Source: Clitoria ternatea
Taxonomy: Eukaryota; Streptophyta; Magnoliopsida; Fabales; Fabaceae
Reading direction: 5' to 3'
Assembly (NCBI GenBank): GCA_037962975.1
Contig: CM075669.1
Span: forward strand, 88,208,001-88,272,000
Length of the DNA: 64,000 bases
The first letter of the stretch is position 1. Every line of letters begins with the position of its first letter. A program made the position numbers and the translations under genes. The notes under the pieces are model-generated. The model was given only the letters and a program-made list of their open reading frames with translations. It ran no database searches and was not told the DNA's origin. Below, in pieces: positions 23,297 through 35,084 of this stretch.

Positions 23297-26200
23297 TGTG
23301 AACACCTCTTTTAGTCCGGTCCAAGTGAAATGAATCTTTTTATGCTGAATTCTAATTCAGAATGACCAGAATGGCTCTAAAATAATCAGAACCGAGCAAA
23401 ATAACTCAGAATGAAGCTTTTCCAAGTGAAATACCGCCCTGTGGGAGGCAAATCCGATTGGAATGACTAAAAAATGATCACATCTGAACAGGACGACTCA
23501 AGTTAAAGCATTTCCGAGTGAAATACAGCCCTGGTAGGGATAAATCCGAGTGAAAAAACTCAAAAATGGTCAAATCCGAGTCAAAATGAAGCATTTCCGA
23601 GTGGAATGACTCAAAATTGATGAAATCCGAGTGGAATCACTCAGAATGAGTCATTTCCGAATGAAATGCTCCCTGCTGAAGTCAAATCCGAGTGGAATAT
23701 GCTCCTGTTGGATCAAATCCGAGTGAAATCACTCAGAATAAGTTAAATCCGAGTGACATTACTCTGAATGGAGAAAATCCGAGTGAAACTACTCAGTTTT
23801 GGGCATGTCCGAGTGGAGTATGACCTGTTGGGCGGGAAATCCGAATAATGACTCAACAATGGACCAATCCGAGTGGAGTATGACCTGTTGAATTCAAATC
23901 TGAGTGAAATGACTCAGATTAGATGTAAATCCGAGTGGATAATTCCCTTTCAGATGCATTCCGAGTGGAGTATGCCAATTTACAAGCCCTGATTACAAAA
24001 AATGTCAATTCCGAGTGAAAGGAATGCTGAATGAAGAAAATCCAAGTGAAAGTGACCAAGTTCCATTCGGATTAAGAGCTCACAAGGTCAGTTCTGAGTG
24101 AAACCTTCAAGCAGTTAACTTTTGGGTCACTATTGAAGACATTCCGAGTGAACATTCCAAGCAAAGACAAGATCCGAGTAGCACGCCTCCGATTGAAGTG
24201 ATTCCGAGTGAAACACTGATTCAATCATTTCTGAATCACCTTTTAATTGGTTCCTGAGTAAAATACTATTCAAACAATTCTGAGTAAAGTTTCCACCCGT
24301 TTCCGAGTGAAACCATTGTGAAGAGGATTCCCGAGCGAATGTATCCGAGTGAATTGATGTGTGAGCACATCCGAGTTACATTTCACACAATACCGAGCCA
24401 TTTCCCCCATTCCGAGTGAGCCATCCTTTTCCCAGTTCCGAGCCCCTTTCTCACTCGAGTTCCGTGTGACTTTCCCCCATTCACGAGTGAGCCATCCTTT
24501 TCCCAGTTCTGAGCCCCTTTCTCACTCGAGTTCCGAGTGACTTTCCCCCATTCCCGAGTGAGCCATCCTTTTCCCAGTTCCGAGCCCTTTTTTTCTCAGT
24601 TTCTGAGTGACACTTCAGTCACCGAGCCATTTTGGCCAACCAATTCCGAGCCCCCATTTCCACCGTACTTCAAACCTTCACCGAGCCACTTTTTACCTGT
24701 TCCCGAGTCATCTTTCTCCCAGTTCCGAGTCACACTTCACATATTCCAGTCGGATCCGAGTCATTTGTCACTCGGATTGTGGAGAGGAGATGAAGTCCGA
24801 GTCATTTTCACTCGGTTCTGATTCAATTTCTTTAATTCCCACTCAATCCAATTGACACCAACATGATTTCATTCGGTCTTTAGCATAAAAGGGGCCTTTT
24901 CCACTCAGATTTATGTGGTAAAGTGAAGACCGACCCCCTTTTACACTCGGATTTAGGTGGCAATGTGGATGAATGTTGACTGAGAGGGTGATCCGAGTCA
25001 TTTACACTCGGATTTCCAATATTCTCACTCGGAATTCAACAATTTCACTCGGATTTCCAACATTTTCACTCAGAATTCTTCCATTCTCACTCGGATTCCC
25101 ACCAGGCCCCCCTGTTAAACCGTGCTGACTTGGATTCCACCACCCAAGTGGATCCAGGAATCCTGGGGGTGGCAGACAAGTGGCCAACAGGGGCGGAAGT
25201 GGGGGGAATTAAAAATTCCTACCCAGCCGTTGTCCCCTACTTCACTCTGAGTGGAGGCCTTAGCTGGCATTCCACTCGGAAGTGGAAGCCTGAGCTGGCC
25301 TTCCACTCAGACCAGCCTATAAATAGGCAAGGAGCTGAAGCTTTCAGCCCTTACACACACCTTACAGACTTACACACACATCACGCATACTTACATACAC
25401 AGATACGCATCCAGCACCCTCCTTCCTCTCTTCATCAGCCAACCCTGTACCTCCTTCCTGTCTCCAACAGCCACACCGTCCTCTCCCCTCAACACAACAC
25501 GGCCCAACACTTCATTCCTCTCAGCCAACACTGCCCAGCCAACCGTCCTCATCCCTTCACCTACACACCGTCCCAATTCCTCTCACAACACCGTCCTCTC
25601 CCCTCAAGTACACCAAATCCAATCTCCTCACTCCACTCAACTCCAATACCGTCCTTCTTCTCACTGTCTCACTCGGTAAATCACTTCTCACTCGGTAAAT
25701 CACTTCTCACTCGGTAAGCTCACTGTCTCACTCGGTTTATGCTATTTCCACTCGGTTTCCTCATTTTCACTCGGTTTTTCCTTGTCCTCACTCGGTTTTC
25801 TGCTTTCATTACTCGGTTTTACCATTTTTACTCGGTTTTCCCTCATTTTCACTCGGTTACTGCTATTTCCACTCGTTTTTTGTAAATTTCACTTGGTTTT
25901 TGCCATTTTCACTCGGTTTTTTTTTCACTTCTCCCACTCGATTTTCACTCATTTTTCCTCTGTTTTCAGAATTTATTGTTTCCCTTTCTCTTTTGTAGCT
26001 TCTACTACCTTTTTCCTTTCGTTTCATAGTAAAATATAATAAAGGGAAATAAATGCTTCCTATGCTTTCTTTCAAATCTAAATAAAAATCAATAAAAAGA
26101 AACAAATCATTTTTAAACAGTGTCGTACGGGAGCACTCCCGTCTACACAACCTCTTTAGGATTCGTACACGTGCGAAGAACTTCGCCTTGTACGAGTTCC

Positions 26201-26992
26201 CCACCTCAGTGACATCCATCATCATCTCCCAAGTCTTTTCCTAAAAGAAAAACACTCAGAACTACGTAACCCTGATTTCTTGATAATTCAAGAATACGTA
26301 GGAGCAGGACTTTAACTCCTGTCGGGCCCGTCTTTCTTATTTCTTTTTGCTGATTTATTTCCTTACTTCCACGTTTCTTTCATAAATGGTCTTTTTTTTT
26401 GGTTACTCCCGTGAAAATCAATTTAGACATGACGTCTTGTTGGTTTCCCCGTAGTTTTTGCTTAAGCCTCGCCATAATTCATAGGGGAGAGATACTTAGG
26501 ACGAGACGTCCCGCTTATCTCTTTCCTATCCCTGTCTTTTTTATTCAAGGATGTATAATTTAGGCGTGACGCCTTATTAGCATTCTTTTCCCTCTCTGTC
26601 TCATATCGAAGTTGAGTTTAAATCGGATGAAACGTCCCATTGACCTCACTTCGACATTCTATGTTTGTACAGTTCTCTCACCCCATTCTGTCATTTTTAA
26701 AATAAAAAAAATACAACAATAAAAGGGAAGAAACAAACCATCTTTTGTAAGGCTATTTATGTTGCGCATTTTCAATCTTGGTACTGTTTTTGACAGGCGA
26801 TGTAGGGTGCTAATACCTTCCCTACTCGTAACCGACTCCCGAACTTGAATCTCAATTTTTAACCAGTGCTTTACTGAACCTAGTTTTTTTCCAATGTTTT
26901 TCCTATGGATAAAAATGTTGGTGGCGACTCCCTGTTTCACCTTCCACCCATCCTTTCTCTCTCGCCGCACCGTCGCGATTTAGGTTGCGACA
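23297..26992 (+). mobile_element. Ogre 3' LTR (3,696 bp)
   Basis: It is a near-identical copy of 6903-10547, with the same ends and the TATA box at 25318-25325. Forward CCGAGTG copies span about 23510-24740 and reversed CACTCGG copies 24768-25940. It differs from the 5' LTR by an extra copy of a roughly 69-bp unit (ttcccccattc...agttctgagcccctttctc) near 24403-24545, an 18-bp deletion near 25545 and scattered substitutions. The element ends at 26992. Confidence 0.95.
25318..25325 (+). promoter_or_regulatory. TATA box of Ogre 3' LTR
   Basis: tataaata in the same context as in the 5' LTR. Confidence 0.7.
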
Positions 26993-26997
26993 TATGG
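26993..26997. repeat. Target site duplication tatgg, right copy (Ogre)
   Basis: Exact match to 6898-6902, immediately after the 3' LTR terminal CA. Confidence 0.95.
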
Positions 26998-27160
26998 CTT
27001 CTGACTCGGTCTTCCCTTCTCTGATCGATTTTGCCTTTCCTTGCCTTTATTCTGTTTCAATTTACCCCGACGCCTAATTTGGAATGATTGTGAACGTTTG
27101 GAACGTTCTAAATTTTGGAAAAATTTCCCTGGTCTCGGTTTTGGGTCTATCAAGTCAGGT
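26998..27160 (+). mobile_element. Long LTR-like sequence, right part after Ogre
   Basis: This continues the sequence interrupted at 6902. It contains ctgactcggtcttcc and ggtctcggttttggg, which resemble the reversed CACTCGG motif, on the far side of the hinge at 6798-6860. It runs into the Cassandra LTR near 27161 without a recognisable terminus of its own. Confidence 0.55.
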
Positions 27161-27272
27161 TGTTTCATTTTCCCCGGCCGCTTTTCAGGAATAAACGACT
27201 CGCCCTACAGACCAACTCGAGACCTTTCCAATGTGCTTTTGTCCTCACTCACATATTTCCTGAGAACTTCCC

Positions 27273-27332
27273 AAGAGGTCACCCATCCCAGAATTACTCC
27301 AAGTTAAGCACGCTTAACTTTGGAGTTCTTAA
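27273..27332 (-). other. 5S rRNA-derived segment in left Cassandra LTR
   Basis: On the minus strand it contains aactccaaagttaagcgtgc and gggatgggtgacctc, matching the middle and 3' part of plant 5S rRNA. It is a retrotransposon-borne copy, not a 5S gene. Confidence 0.8.
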
Positions 27333-27571
27333 GTGATAGGCTACCGAAAAGGCTAATGCATTTGTTGGTATAGGTAGTACGAATTCATTTCTTTAAGCTA
27401 TCATCGACTGTATAGTCCCACACCTATACAGTCTTTGGATCCTTCTTATTCCGGTATGTATTCGATTTATTCATGTGTCCCTCCCACTGGAAGCCTGCCA
27501 GGAGCCGCTCCTTGTCTGTGCCCATGCACCGGCGATCACTCCCCGCCCTTAACAGTGCCCGGGATGTCACA

Positions 27572-27662
27572 TTCCCCGCTGGAAGCCTGCCAGGAGCCCC
27601 TCCTTGTCCGTGTCCATGCACCAGCGATCACTCCCCGCCCTCAACAGCGCCGGGATGTCACA
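27572..27662 (-). repeat. Duplicated LTR terminus, about 91 bp
   Basis: 27481-27571 and 27572-27662 are adjacent near-identical copies (tggaagcctgccaggagcc to gggatgtcaca). This makes the left LTR about 90 bp longer than the right one. Confidence 0.85.
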
Positions 27663-27718
27663 TGCCCACCAGCTTCCGCCTGGTTCGTCCTCGAACCATA
27701 CCGTACTAGGAGAGGCTA

Positions 27719-27731
27719 GGCTCTGATACCA
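27719..27731 (-). other. Cassandra primer binding site (initiator Met tRNA type)
   Basis: The minus strand reads tggtatcagagcc, one base after the LTR end at 27733. It is complementary to the 3' end of plant tRNA-iMet. Confidence 0.85.
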
Positions 27732-27837
27732 CTGTAACGCCCCGGCCGCTTTTCAGGAATGAAAGACTCGCCCCACAGACCAACTCGAGACCTTTCCAAT
27801 GTGCTTTTGTCCTCACTCATACATTTCCTAAGAACTT

Positions 27838-27898
27838 CCTAGGAGGTCACCCATCCCAGAATTACTCCAAGTTAAGCACGCTTAACTTTGGAGTTCTT
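27838..27898 (-). other. 5S rRNA-derived segment in right Cassandra LTR
   Basis: Same 5S-like segment as in the left LTR, with aggaggtcacccatccc and aagttaagcacgcttaac readable on the plus strand. Confidence 0.82.
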
Positions 27899-28138
27899 AA
27901 GTGATAGGCTACCGAAAAGGCTAATGCATTTGTTGGTATAGGTAGTACGAATTCATTTCTTTAAGCTATCCTTGACTGTATAGTCCCATACCTATACAGT
28001 CTTTGGATCCCTCTCATTCCGGTATGTATTTGATTTATTCATGTGTCTCTCCCACTGGAAGCCTGCCAAGAGCCGCTCCTTGTCCATGCCCATGCACCGG
28101 CGATCACTCCCCGCCCTCAACAGCGCCGGGATGTCACA

Positions 28139-28143
28139 TCTAG
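28139..28143. repeat. Target site duplication tctag, right copy
   Basis: Matches 3263-3267 and marks return to the interrupted outer element. Confidence 0.8.
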
Positions 28144-29919
28144 TATTCTTCCTGGGTATCCAATGTGGTGATGGTTAAGAAGGATAGTAGAAAATGACGG
28201 ATGTGAACGAATTTCACAAATCTGAACAAGTGCTGCTTGAAAGATCTGTATCCTCTACCTAGTATTGACTAAATGGTAGATGATTCTTCAGGCTACTAGT
28301 TCTTATCTTTTATGGATGCCTACTTCGGATATAACTAAATTTTGATGTGGAAGAAAGATGAAGAGAATAGTGCTTTTGTCAATGATAAGGGAGTATTTTG
28401 TTACATAGTGATGTCGTTCGGACTCAAGAATGCAGAAGCCACATACCCGAGAACGATGAATAAGGTTTTTGAAGGAATGAGGTCCAAAATGGTCGAAGTG
28501 TATATAGACGACGTCATAGCAAAAACCCTGGTTGGAGGTGATCATGTAGAGGATTTGAGGAATGTGTTCCAAAGAATCTAGATGTATAACATGCGGTTGA
28601 ATCCACTCAAATGCATTTTTGTAGTTCCCGAAGGCCGATTTTTGGGTTTCATGTTAACCCAAATGAGAATCGAGCCTAATCTGGACAAGTGCAAGGTGAT
28701 TAGAGAACTTCATAGTCCAACAAATATCATAGAAGTTCAATCTTTGAATGAGAAGGTCATTGCATTATCCCGATTCATGCGAAAGATGGCACACCAGTTA
28801 CTTTCGTTGTATAAAACATTTAAGAGGAACAAGACTTTTGAGTGGGGAGAAGAACAAGAGAGTGCTTTCCATACTTTGAAGGAAGTACTGGAAAATCCAC
28901 CGGTGTTAACTAAGCCAGACCCTAGAGAGTAATTATTTCTTTATCTCTGGATGTCAGATAAAGCCATTGGACTGATGCTTATAAAGAAGACGGTTGAAGG
29001 ACAATGTCTGGTGTACTTTGTAGGAAAGATGCTTCAAGGGGTAGAAAACCGATATCAGAAGTTGGAGAAGGCTGCTCTGGCGTTAATATGGTCATCCCAT
29101 TGTTTAAGGCAGTACTTTCATGTGCATCTAATTACAGTCCAGACTAATCTTCCTCTTTGGACAATCTTCTACAAACCGGATTTGGTAGCAAGAATGACTA
29201 AGTAGGCCATCACACTTTCAGAGTTTGACATCTCTTGTAAGCCTAGAACAACTATTAAAGCATAAGCCTTAGCAGATTTCGTTACAGAGCTAACCGGTGA
29301 GGCTTCTACACCACTATGGGAGCATTGAACCATTTATGTAGATGGTTCTTCAAATGCAAAAGGGTGAGGAGCCAATGCTATTGTTGAGAGTGAAGATAAA
29401 GTACGTGTAGAGATTTCTCTCAGGTTTGATATTAAGATATCAAACAATTAAGTAGAGTATGAAGTATGTCTTGCAGGATTGAGAATAGCCCTAAATGTGG
29501 GGGCAAAAACTGTTGTCCTTTATAGTGATTCACAGCTGGTGATATCCCAAATGAATGATAGCTATCAAGCCACAGAGCCATTGTTGCAGCAGTACCTCGC
29601 CAAGGTAAAAGAGTTGGAAGAAAAGTTTATTAGGATCGAGTACAGGCATGTCGCAAGGGAGGACAACGTCAGAGCTGATGTCTTGTTTCATTTAACAAGT
29701 ACCAAGAAAGTAGGATCTACAGCAATGATTATCCAAAGTACCTTGGTCACGCCAAGTATATCAGCTCTAATAAAAGTCTGCACCATCCAATTTAGAGCCT
29801 ATCTTGATAATTCTTGGGTGATATCGATCATTCGATACATAGTGAGCGAACAATTCCCAACAGATCCATTGGAGAAAAGGAAGTTGAAGAAAGAATTACC
29901 AAATTTTTGTCCTAGTTGA
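28139..29919 (+). pseudogene. Outer Tat-lineage element: RT, RNase H and second RNase H, broken
   Basis: It continues the RT frame cut at 3267. The first codons give NVVMVKK and then LPSID and FMDAY motifs, and the YIDD catalytic box lies at 28501-28512. RNase H follows at about 28930-29200 and a second, archaeal-type RNase H at about 29330-29690 (VDGSSNAKG, LYSDSQLV and EDNVRAD motifs). All of this is in one frame but with more than ten stop codons, many explicable as CAA/CAG-to-TAA/TAG or TGG-to-TGA transitions. A frameshift follows near 29920. The dual RNase H assigns this element to the Tat lineage too, but it is distinct in sequence from the Ogre inside it. Confidence 0.88.
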
Positions 29920-31050
29920 TGAAAGCTTATTCCAGAGAGGAATATCGGCCCCGTACCTAAAGTTTCTAAATGAAGCAGAGGTAGATGAGGTAATGACTGA
30001 GGTGCATGAAGGAGCGTGTGGTCACCATTGTGGCAGAAGAAGTTTAGCAAGAAAGATATTACAGGCAGGTTATAGGTGGCCTACCTTGACTAAGGACACT
30101 GTCGAGTATGTGAAGAGATGCGATGCCTACCAAAGGAATAGTAGTGAACACTACATCCCAATAGAAGAATTGTTCACGTCGTCCTTTCCCTGGCCTTTCC
30201 TTCAATGGGGAATGGACATCTTGGGACATTTCCCAAAGGCACCAGGCGGAGTCAAGTATTTAATAGTAGGGGTTAATTATTTCACCAAGTGGATTGAGGC
30301 AAAGGAAGTAGTACATATCATGTATGCCAGAACTCGTAGGTTCTTGTATTAAAATGTAATTACTAGATTTTGCATTCTAGGAAGAGTTGTCACTGATAAT
30401 GGAACATAGTTTATAGATGCTAAGTTCAAAAATCTTCTTGAAGGACTCCAGATCTAACAAGTCTTTTCATTGGTGGAGCATCCCCAAACAAATAGGCAGG
30501 CAGAGGTAGCAAACAAGGAAATTCTAAGAGGATTGAAGAAGCGGCTTAGAGATACAAAAAGAGAGTAGGCCAATCAGTGGTGCCATATCCTTTGGGCCTA
30601 CCGCACTACACCGTATTTGTTTACAAGAGAGACCTCATTCCATTTGGTATATGGTGTGGACGTAGTGATACCGGTTGAGATCAACCAAATCTCACCAAGA
30701 GTTTAACAATTTGATGAAGAGAAAAATGGTCCAAAGTTAAGAAGTGAATTAGACCTATTGCACGAGGTTCGTGAAACAACCTTTATCAGGGATCAAACCA
30801 TTAAAGCCAAAGCCGCAGTATACTACAATATAAAGGTTCAGAGATGAAGATTGAAAGTCAGAGACTTGGTCCTAAGAAAAGCTTCAGTTGTAAATCGTCT
30901 CTCCCATTAGGGGAAGCTCGCGCCTACATGGGAAGGCCCACACCGAGTGAATGAGGTCACCCTAGGGAGAGCCTAACTTTTGAAAACATTACAAGGTGAA
31001 GTGTTTAAAAACAAGTGGAATGTTAAGAACCTTCGTGTATATTATAGCTA
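29920..31050 (+). pseudogene. Outer Tat-lineage element: integrase, broken
   Basis: It resumes in the next frame after the frameshift. The zinc-binding region (about 30000-30130) has lost its last Cys (RCDAYQ). The catalytic Asp, Asp and Glu codons remain at 30215-30217, 30395-30397 and 30503-30505. Several stops interrupt the core (near 30350, 30407, 30457, 30567, 30703 and 30845). A degenerate C-terminal module with WEGPHRV ends at about 31050. Confidence 0.85.
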
Positions 31051-31254
31051 ACCGACATCATGAGCCATGTACTCTCTTTCCTACATAAGGCTTTTTCCCA
31101 TAGGGTTTTTCCTGGGGGTTTTTAAAGAGGCATGCAGCTGGGGTGTGTTTTTAGAAATAAAAGGAAGTATGAATAGTTATCATCATCTTGTTCAATTCTT
31201 AAATCATAGTCTTAGAAGGATATGGTGAAATTACGTTCAAACTAAAACCTCAGA

Positions 31255-31545
31255 GGGTTTAAAAAACCCTAGAGCGGTTATTAATCTTAAAACCCCGGAC
31301 TGGCCAAGAAGCCCCATAGAGGTTAAATAAATCTTAAAACCCCAGAGTAGTTGAGAAACCTTATAGCGGTTATTAATTTTAAAACCCCGGAGTGGTTAAA
31401 AAACCCCAGAGCAGTTAATAATCTTAAAACCCCAAAGTGGCCAATAAGCCTAAGAGCAATTAAATAAATCTTAAAACCCTGGAGTGACCAACAAGCCCTA
31501 GAGCGGTTAAATAAATCTTTTAACCCTGAAAAGGCTAATAAGCCT
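31255..31545 (+). repeat. Degenerate tandem repeat of about 57-60 bp downstream of integrase
   Basis: Five or so units built from taatcttaaaaccccgga, gtggccaataagcc and agagcggttaaataa. Copies differ in several bases, so the array is old. It is part of the 3' untranslated region of the outer element. Confidence 0.75.
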
Positions 31546-31924
31546 TAAGAGTGGTTGCTAAGATATGAAAATATTAAAAAATTTTAAGTTCTGAGAAAGG
31601 CGAAAGGGGAAAGATAGGCTACGGTTATACAATTTGGCGTCTTTGCGACATACAACGAAGTTTAATAGATATCTCAATCTTGAATATAGGAAGTAGCAAG
31701 TAAATTGTTTCTAAGTTACAAATCTTAATGATGGACGGATATCATTAAACAAACTAAAGTTATAGAATTAATAGGTAGAAATATCAACATTCAAAAGATA
31801 AGCATTTACAAAAAGAATGAGTGACCACACCCCGATAAAATAAAAGGGCATAAAGACGAATGTAAAAACATGTAATCAAAGTGAATATAGCTCATTCTGT
31901 CAATAAAGCAAACTGTGTAAAAGT

Positions 31925-33512
31925 TCAAGGATTGACATGACCACCGTCATCTTCCTCCTCTTTATAATTTCCATCTTCCTCATCCTTACTGTGGTCCTCT
32001 CCTCCTTCCCCATGCTCATTCGCTTGATTTTCTTTAGAAGCTCGTTGTTGCATGTGTGAGAGAGTGTCATCTCCACCTGCCGCCAAAGGGGTAAACTTGA
32101 AGGGTTCATCAAAAGGGATAAAAGCTTCACTATTGACCTCAGTAACCAAACACCCATGACAAAACTTATTAAAAAAGTCAATTCCATTCAGATTGATATT
32201 GGTACCTCGGTTGTGGTAGTCGACATGACGAACCACATGACTGAAAGCATCCAAGGCGGCGTGAGCATACAACGCCATATCTTTACAATAATTTTTCTGC
32301 TCATCCTGAACCGTAGTAGAGAGACTTCATTCTTCTTTTGCGGTTCAGCCACTTGCTTCTTCAGATTGTCCGCCTCTTGGAAGAGTTGATCATTTTCTTT
32401 CTTTCGAACCCCCTTTGATTTTTCTAAAGCCTGGTTGTTCTCATTCAAGAGTTTTACCCGCTGATGAACTCGGCCTAGGTCATCTAGGAGATGACCATTC
32501 TTCTCTTTCAACCGTTCTACTTCTCTTAGAGGACCTTCAAAAGTAGTGGAATAGATAACGAAAAGAGTCTTCAGGTGACCCCACATCGCCGTTTCAAGGG
32601 AAAAGCGGATGTCGTCACCCTAAAGTCCTTCTTTAAGAGATACGGGAGGTGGAATTTAGAAGAGAAGGGAATGGCTCTTTCTATAAGTTCTTCAAGGGCA
32701 TCTAGACCGACGTCCCTTTCTAGAACTTCCTTTGTTCCTTCGACCTTAGTGGCAATGCCCTAGCCCTTACCGGAGTCCCCTTGCCTAATAGCGGTATTGG
32801 CTTTCTTGCTTGGTCCCCCAGTGGCCTTTGGTTTTTCCCTCTTATTGGAGGAGGCTCTAGTTTTCGTAGCAACAATACCCCCCGAGATATGAAGGAGGGG
32901 TGCTTTCTTCAGCTAAGGGCCAACCCTGTTTTCACTAGAGGCGTCGGTGTTTATCCCGACCAAAAGGGCGCGAACAGACTCTAGTGCGTCAGCATTCGTG
33001 TTTCCTGAAAATCAACACAAAAAATGTAAGGCCGATATAGTAAAACTTAAAGATAAGATAAGTTAAAAAATTCAATACCCAAGTAGATGAGGTATTCCCT
33101 CCTTGCCCCTATCCCAAGAAGAGAGCGGCACTTTAGGGGAGCACCTTAAGAAATAGAATGTAGGGTGTCCACGATAGCCCTGGATCCTTCTGAAAGCTGG
33201 CAATCATCCACTACATACACTACACTCTCATGAAGAAAATACTTATGAGTCTAGCCGATATAGATCAAAAACCAACCTTCCTCATCTTTCCAAAAGGGGG
33301 ATCGGTCCCATTAGCAAAGACTTTGAAAAGAAGTTCTTGAAAGAGGATCCTACGGTCTTGGCAAAGTCAGCAAAGGCCTGAAAATTAATGATTGCACTTT
33401 GACACCGTAGGTTAACAAACCCCATTATTGCCAACGTGTTACAGAACTCCCTTGAACACACATCAAGGAAGATATAATCCAATAAGGGATCACCGAGGGT
33501 ACGCTCACTCAT
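31925..33512 (-). pseudogene. Antisense extra ORF of outer Tat-lineage element, frameshifted
   Basis: Fragments of one protein lie in successive frames on the minus strand. An N-terminal part (33512-33282) includes LLDYIFLDVCSREFCNTLA. A continuation follows in another frame to about 33080, then a Lys/Ser-rich part (33004-32587), a coiled-coil part (32586-32300) and an acidic C-terminus (32278-31925). Possible frameshifts lie near 33298, 32590 and 32290. A candidate 74-nt GT-AG intron sits at 33078-33005. Antisense ORFs downstream of pol have been described in some Tat-lineage elements; I know no function for them. None of the pieces is recognisable as a host gene. Confidence 0.7.
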
Positions 33513-33830
33513 CGAGCTGCCCTACCACTAGCCTCCTCACAATTCACCTTCAATCACTATTGTGAGAAGCTTCACGATTCAACCATTAAATCACTAGGGT
33601 AAATAATAACAATGCTCATACACAGAGCCGCTCTAAGATCCTAAATCTTAATACTAGGCATAAAAATTAATTTCTACCAACTATAAAGTTAACCTATGGT
33701 TGGAAAATTTATAATTGCTACCATTAAAATATTGGATCAATTACTAAATTTTAAATTAATTTCATAAATCCTAAGTTGATTTTATTTTTTGAATTATTGA
33801 AGTTTAAAGTTAATTATTCCCTTATTCTTA
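33513..33830. other. Non-coding AT-rich stretch after the antisense ORF
   Basis: No ORF, repeat or terminus recognised. It may be the remaining 3' region of the outer element. Confidence 0.4.
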
Positions 33831-35084
33831 CCTTACCATTTTTCCACAGTAATTCCATGTTCTTTTTCTCTCGTTGAACTACCTTCTCCTTGAGGAAAAA
33901 AAATACAACCTTCTCCTCCTATCTCCCATCCTCAAATTCTTCTAATGCTAGCTCATTCCCAAAACGTATAATTCCTCTTTGCTTCATCAATTTCGCTTTC
34001 TCTTCAAAGGTAAAATGCATGTACTTCAAATTCCTCTCTTTTATTTCATGGGTTTTCATGGTGCATGGTGTTAATCCAAACCTTGTTGTTGTTGTTGTTT
34101 CAGAAACATAGTGGCTAAGGTTACATGTCCTAGGGGTCATTGCTTTTTATTTTGAAGGTTGCAAGGTATGGATTTCTTAAACTCTTAGAGAATTTCAGTA
34201 TGTAAGTTATCCCTGCCTTGTGAAATTGTCAAATCCTCAAGCATTTATCATTGGATAGTAGTCACGATGCTGATTCAGAGACTCACAGTGGACGTTTGGA
34301 GTGTTGAAAGTATATCAGAAAGTTATCAGAATACGAAGCCACATTTTGGTGAGTCATCTTACCTTGGAAATATGATAGATTGTTAAACTTAGCTTTGAAG
34401 TGTGGTGGAAATAGTTGTTAGCTACTAAAATGGTTGATGGATATTTTTAGGGAATTTGAATTAAGCGTAGTGGCTGCTTGGAAACTAATTCACGAGATAA
34501 ATTACACATTTATTGGTTCTAATAAGTTCCAATAACTAGAAATCTTGTTTAAGAATTTTATAAATTACAGCATTAGCATTTAGAAGCTTCGTAATATGTA
34601 ATTAAAAGTGTTGGTATATGATTTCAGGACTTTCGTGGTTATCGGGTTATAGATCAGAAGTGGGATCGGAGTAACAGATCGCTTTTAGGTACATTTCACA
34701 CGTATAAAAGGTTTACCATTCACATAATAAATGGAATTAGGATCTAGGTCTTATAGGATTTTGGATTCCGTTGTAGGAGGAAAATATATTTATGAGAATG
34801 AGCTACTATGTTAAATTGAGCGTATATATTTGTTTGTTAGTTGTTAATGAACCTTGAAGTTATGTTGAACTAATTGTTCTTGTATTATGAGTAGGCATAT
34901 ATTATATTGTTGATAATTAAGTATAGATCTTGTGGATGGATTATTTATAATGATATTTGTGGTCTTAAATTATATTGAAATTATAATTTGTGTGCTATGG
35001 TTTGCATTTCCAGCATAGGCTTCATTTCATAACATCATATGCATTTCAAGCACTTTGGTTTGCTGATGAGGCTGTCACATTATA

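Larger units (their letters stand above)
6903..26992 (+). mobile_element. Ogre-type Ty3/gypsy LTR retrotransposon, 20.1 kb
   Basis: This is a complete nested element with a 5-bp TSD, two long LTRs starting TGTGAACACC and ending TTGCGACA, and an Arg-type PBS. Internal order is ORF1, gag-protease, intron, RT-RNase H-archaeal-type RNase H-integrase, 3' UTR with minisatellites, and PPT. An extra ORF upstream of gag, a spliced intron between protease and RT, dual RNase H and very large size are the established hallmarks of Ogre in the Tat lineage. ORF1 is open. Gag-protease has TAA stops at 14136 and 17055; pol has TGA at 18690 and TAA at 18702, and the integrase catalytic Glu is Lys. The copy therefore cannot make a working polyprotein, although its ends are intact. 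Confidence 0.97.
27161..28138 (-). mobile_element. Cassandra-type TRIM retrotransposon with 5S rRNA-derived LTRs
   Basis: Two LTR copies (27161-27662 and 27733-28138) flank a 70-bp internal region. On the minus strand the order is LTR (TGTGACATCC...GGGGCGTTACA), PBS tggtatcagagcc (initiator Met tRNA type), a short internal segment, a purine-rich tract ggcggaagctggtgggca, then the second LTR. The LTRs contain a 5S rRNA-like segment. Small size, absence of coding sequence, a Met PBS and 5S-like LTRs are the known features of Cassandra. It is followed by tctag at 28139. The left LTR start is irregular and no tctag lies there. Confidence 0.88.

Noticed and set aside
27838..27898. 5S rRNA gene
   Set aside because: Only part of the 5S sequence is present, and it lies inside paired LTRs with a Met-type PBS, so it is a Cassandra element.
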